DNA from: Hydractinia symbiolongicarpus
Lineage: Eukaryota > Cnidaria > Hydrozoa > Anthoathecata > Hydractiniidae
Length of the DNA stretch: 64,000 bases
Reading direction: 5' to 3'
NCBI RefSeq assembly: GCF_029227915.1
Contig: NC_079878.1
Coordinates: forward strand, 30,097,501 to 30,161,500
A program made the translations under genes and the position numbers. How positions within the stretch are numbered: the stretch's first letter is position 1; every line of letters starts with the position of its first letter. Under the pieces are notes generated by a model. That model made no database searches. It was given only the letters and a program-made list of their open reading frames with translations, and was not told the origin of the DNA. Shown piece after piece: positions 62,721 through 64,000 of the stretch.

Positions 62721-64000
62721 CGATTTTTTAATTTATTTTTTCACCACTAAAACGCATGAGACTTGTAGTTTTCAAAAATGTTTTCATTTTTGATGAGACG
62801 CTTAATGAAAGAGGTTTAATCGCCGGCAAACGAAATCCCGCGATTTCCCGTAAATCCCGGGCTTGACCCGTATAGTCGAATGTATACAAAGAAAGTACCC
62901 AGGGAGTAAACTCATTTCCCAAACGATTTTTTAAATTTTTTTTTCACCACTAAAACGCTTGAGACTTTTAGTTTTTAAAAATGTTTTCATTTTTAATGAG
63001 ACGCTGAATAAAAGAAGTTTAATCGCCGGCAAACTAAAACCCGCGACTTCCCGTAAATCCGGACTCGGCCGGTATAGTCAAAAGTATACGAAGAAAGTAC
63101 CCAGGGAGTAAACTCATTTCCCGAACGATTTTTTAAATTATTATTTCACCACTAAAGCCCATGAGACTTGTAGTTTTTAAAAATGTTTTCATTTTTGATG
63201 AGACGCTGAACAAAAGAAGTTTAATCGCCGGCAAACGAAAACACGCGACTTCCCGTAAATCCCGGACTTGGCCCGTATAGGCAAAAGTATACAAAGAAAG
63301 TACCCAGGGTGTAAACTCATTTCCCGAACGATTTTTTAAATTATTATTTCACCACTAAAACGCACGAGACTTGTATTTTTCAAAAATGTGTTCATTTTTG
63401 ATAAGACGCTTAATGAAATAGTTTTAATCGCCGGCAAACGAAAACCCGCGATTTCCCGTAAATCCCGGGCTTGGCCCGTATAGTCAAATGTATACAAAGA
63501 AAGTACCCTGTGAGTAAACTCATTTCCAGAACGATTTTTTAAATTATTTTTTCACCACTAAAACGCATAAGACTTGTAGTTTTCAAAAATGTTTTCATTT
63601 TTGATGAGACCCTGAATAAAAGAGGTTTAATCGCCGGCAAACGAAATCCCGCGATTTCCCGTAAATCCCGGGCTTGACCCGTATAGTCGAATGTATACAA
63701 AGAAAGTACCCAGGGAGTAAACTCATTTCCCGAACGATTTTTTAAATTTTTTTTTCACCACTAAAACGCTTGAGACTTTTAGTTTTTAAAAATGTTTTCA
63801 TTATTAATGAGACGCTGAATAAAAGAAGTTTAATCGCCGGCAAACGAAAACCCGCGACTTCCCGTAAATCCGGACTCGGCCCGTATAGTCAAAAGTATAC
63901 AAAGAAAGTACCCAGGGAGTAAACTCATTTCCCGAACGATTTTTTAAATTATTATTTCACCACTAAAGCCCATGAGACTTGTAGTTTTTAAAAATGTTTT
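62720..64000 (+). repeat. Third partial copy of the 40.2-41.5 kb part of block D, cut by the window edge
   Basis: The GGCCGGTATAGTC, AAAATGTGTTCATTT and GAGACCCTGAATAAAAGAGG markers follow in the same order as at about 40.57, 40.89 and 41.11 kb. CCCTGAATAA lies at 41111 and 63610 (offset 22499). The copy runs off the right end of the window. Confidence 0.75.

Larger units (their letters stand above)
1..64000. repeat. Satellite DNA array, about 203 bp monomer, about 315 tandem copies
   Basis: The same unit recurs from the first base to the last. For example, the GGCCCGTATAG segment recurs at about 32, 235 and 438, giving a 203 bp step. Many monomers are 202 bp because one C is lost in the AAATCC(C)GGACT segment. 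All copies read are head to tail on one strand, with no inversion and no interruption by unrelated sequence. Copies differ by scattered substitutions, T-tract length changes and linked variant blocks, so adjacent monomers are less alike than monomers one higher-order unit apart. The array is cut by both window edges. It is most likely eukaryotic constitutive heterochromatin; whether it is centromeric, pericentromeric or subtelomeric cannot be told from the sequence. I do not recognise the family name. Confidence 0.98.

Noticed and set aside
1-64000. CRISPR array
   Set aside because: The repeat unit is about 203 bp, with the whole unit conserved and no unique spacers between short repeats. No cas-like genes are present.
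1-64000. Telomeric repeats or an rDNA spacer
   Set aside because: No TTAGGG, TTTAGGG or TTAGG runs were seen and no rRNA sequence flanks the array. A subtelomeric location stays possible but is not shown.

Overview
The whole 64 kb window is one satellite DNA array. A monomer of about 203 bp, often 202 bp where one C is missing before GGACTCGG, is repeated head to tail roughly 315 times. Every copy I read runs in the same orientation. The array starts and ends in mid-monomer, so it continues past both edges. I found no transposon, unique sequence, RNA gene or credible protein-coding gene.

An uninterrupted array of this size with higher-order structure suggests eukaryotic heterochromatin (centromeric, pericentromeric or subtelomeric). 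I cannot name the species. One monomer counted by hand (positions 1-203) is about 39% G+C and has 12 CpG where about 7.7 are expected by chance. That argues against long residence in a heavily CpG-methylated genome such as a vertebrate's. Each monomer has a GC-rich half (GCCGGC, CCCGCG, CCCGGG, GTATAC) and an AT-rich half with T-tracts and a dyad: arms TCAAAAATG and CATTTTTGA around a TTTT loop.

The layout is a mosaic of higher-order repeats (HORs). From 1.7 to 6.7 kb, 3-monomer (609 bp) and 6-monomer (1218 bp) units dominate. A dimer (404 bp) is repeated at 6.7-7.5 kb. From 7.4 to 12.7 kb the period is 7 monomers (1418 bp). From 14.2 to 27.4 kb there are copies at offsets of 4662, 3041, 3243, 1418 and 8513 bp. 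From 28.7 to 33.9 kb there are 6-monomer (1216 bp) and 14-monomer (2837 bp) periods. From 34.9 to 46.9 kb lies a long block with its own 608, 405, 2433 and 1924 bp internal duplications. A 3.25 kb copy of 26.84-30.09 kb occupies 46.90-50.15 kb. A sharp non-homologous junction at 50154 follows, then a near copy of the 34.9-46.9 kb block fills 50.155-59.7 kb. The last 4 kb repeats parts of the same block a third time.

No genes work together here. The interest lies in the array's history, which is readable from shared private variants: seven copies of a GAGGCTCAAT monomer, six of an AATAGAACGC monomer, five identical 151 bp truncated monomers, and exact offsets. The short ORFs on both strands are by-products of the repeat. 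All boundaries and offsets were read by eye; single-base junctions are given only where stated.
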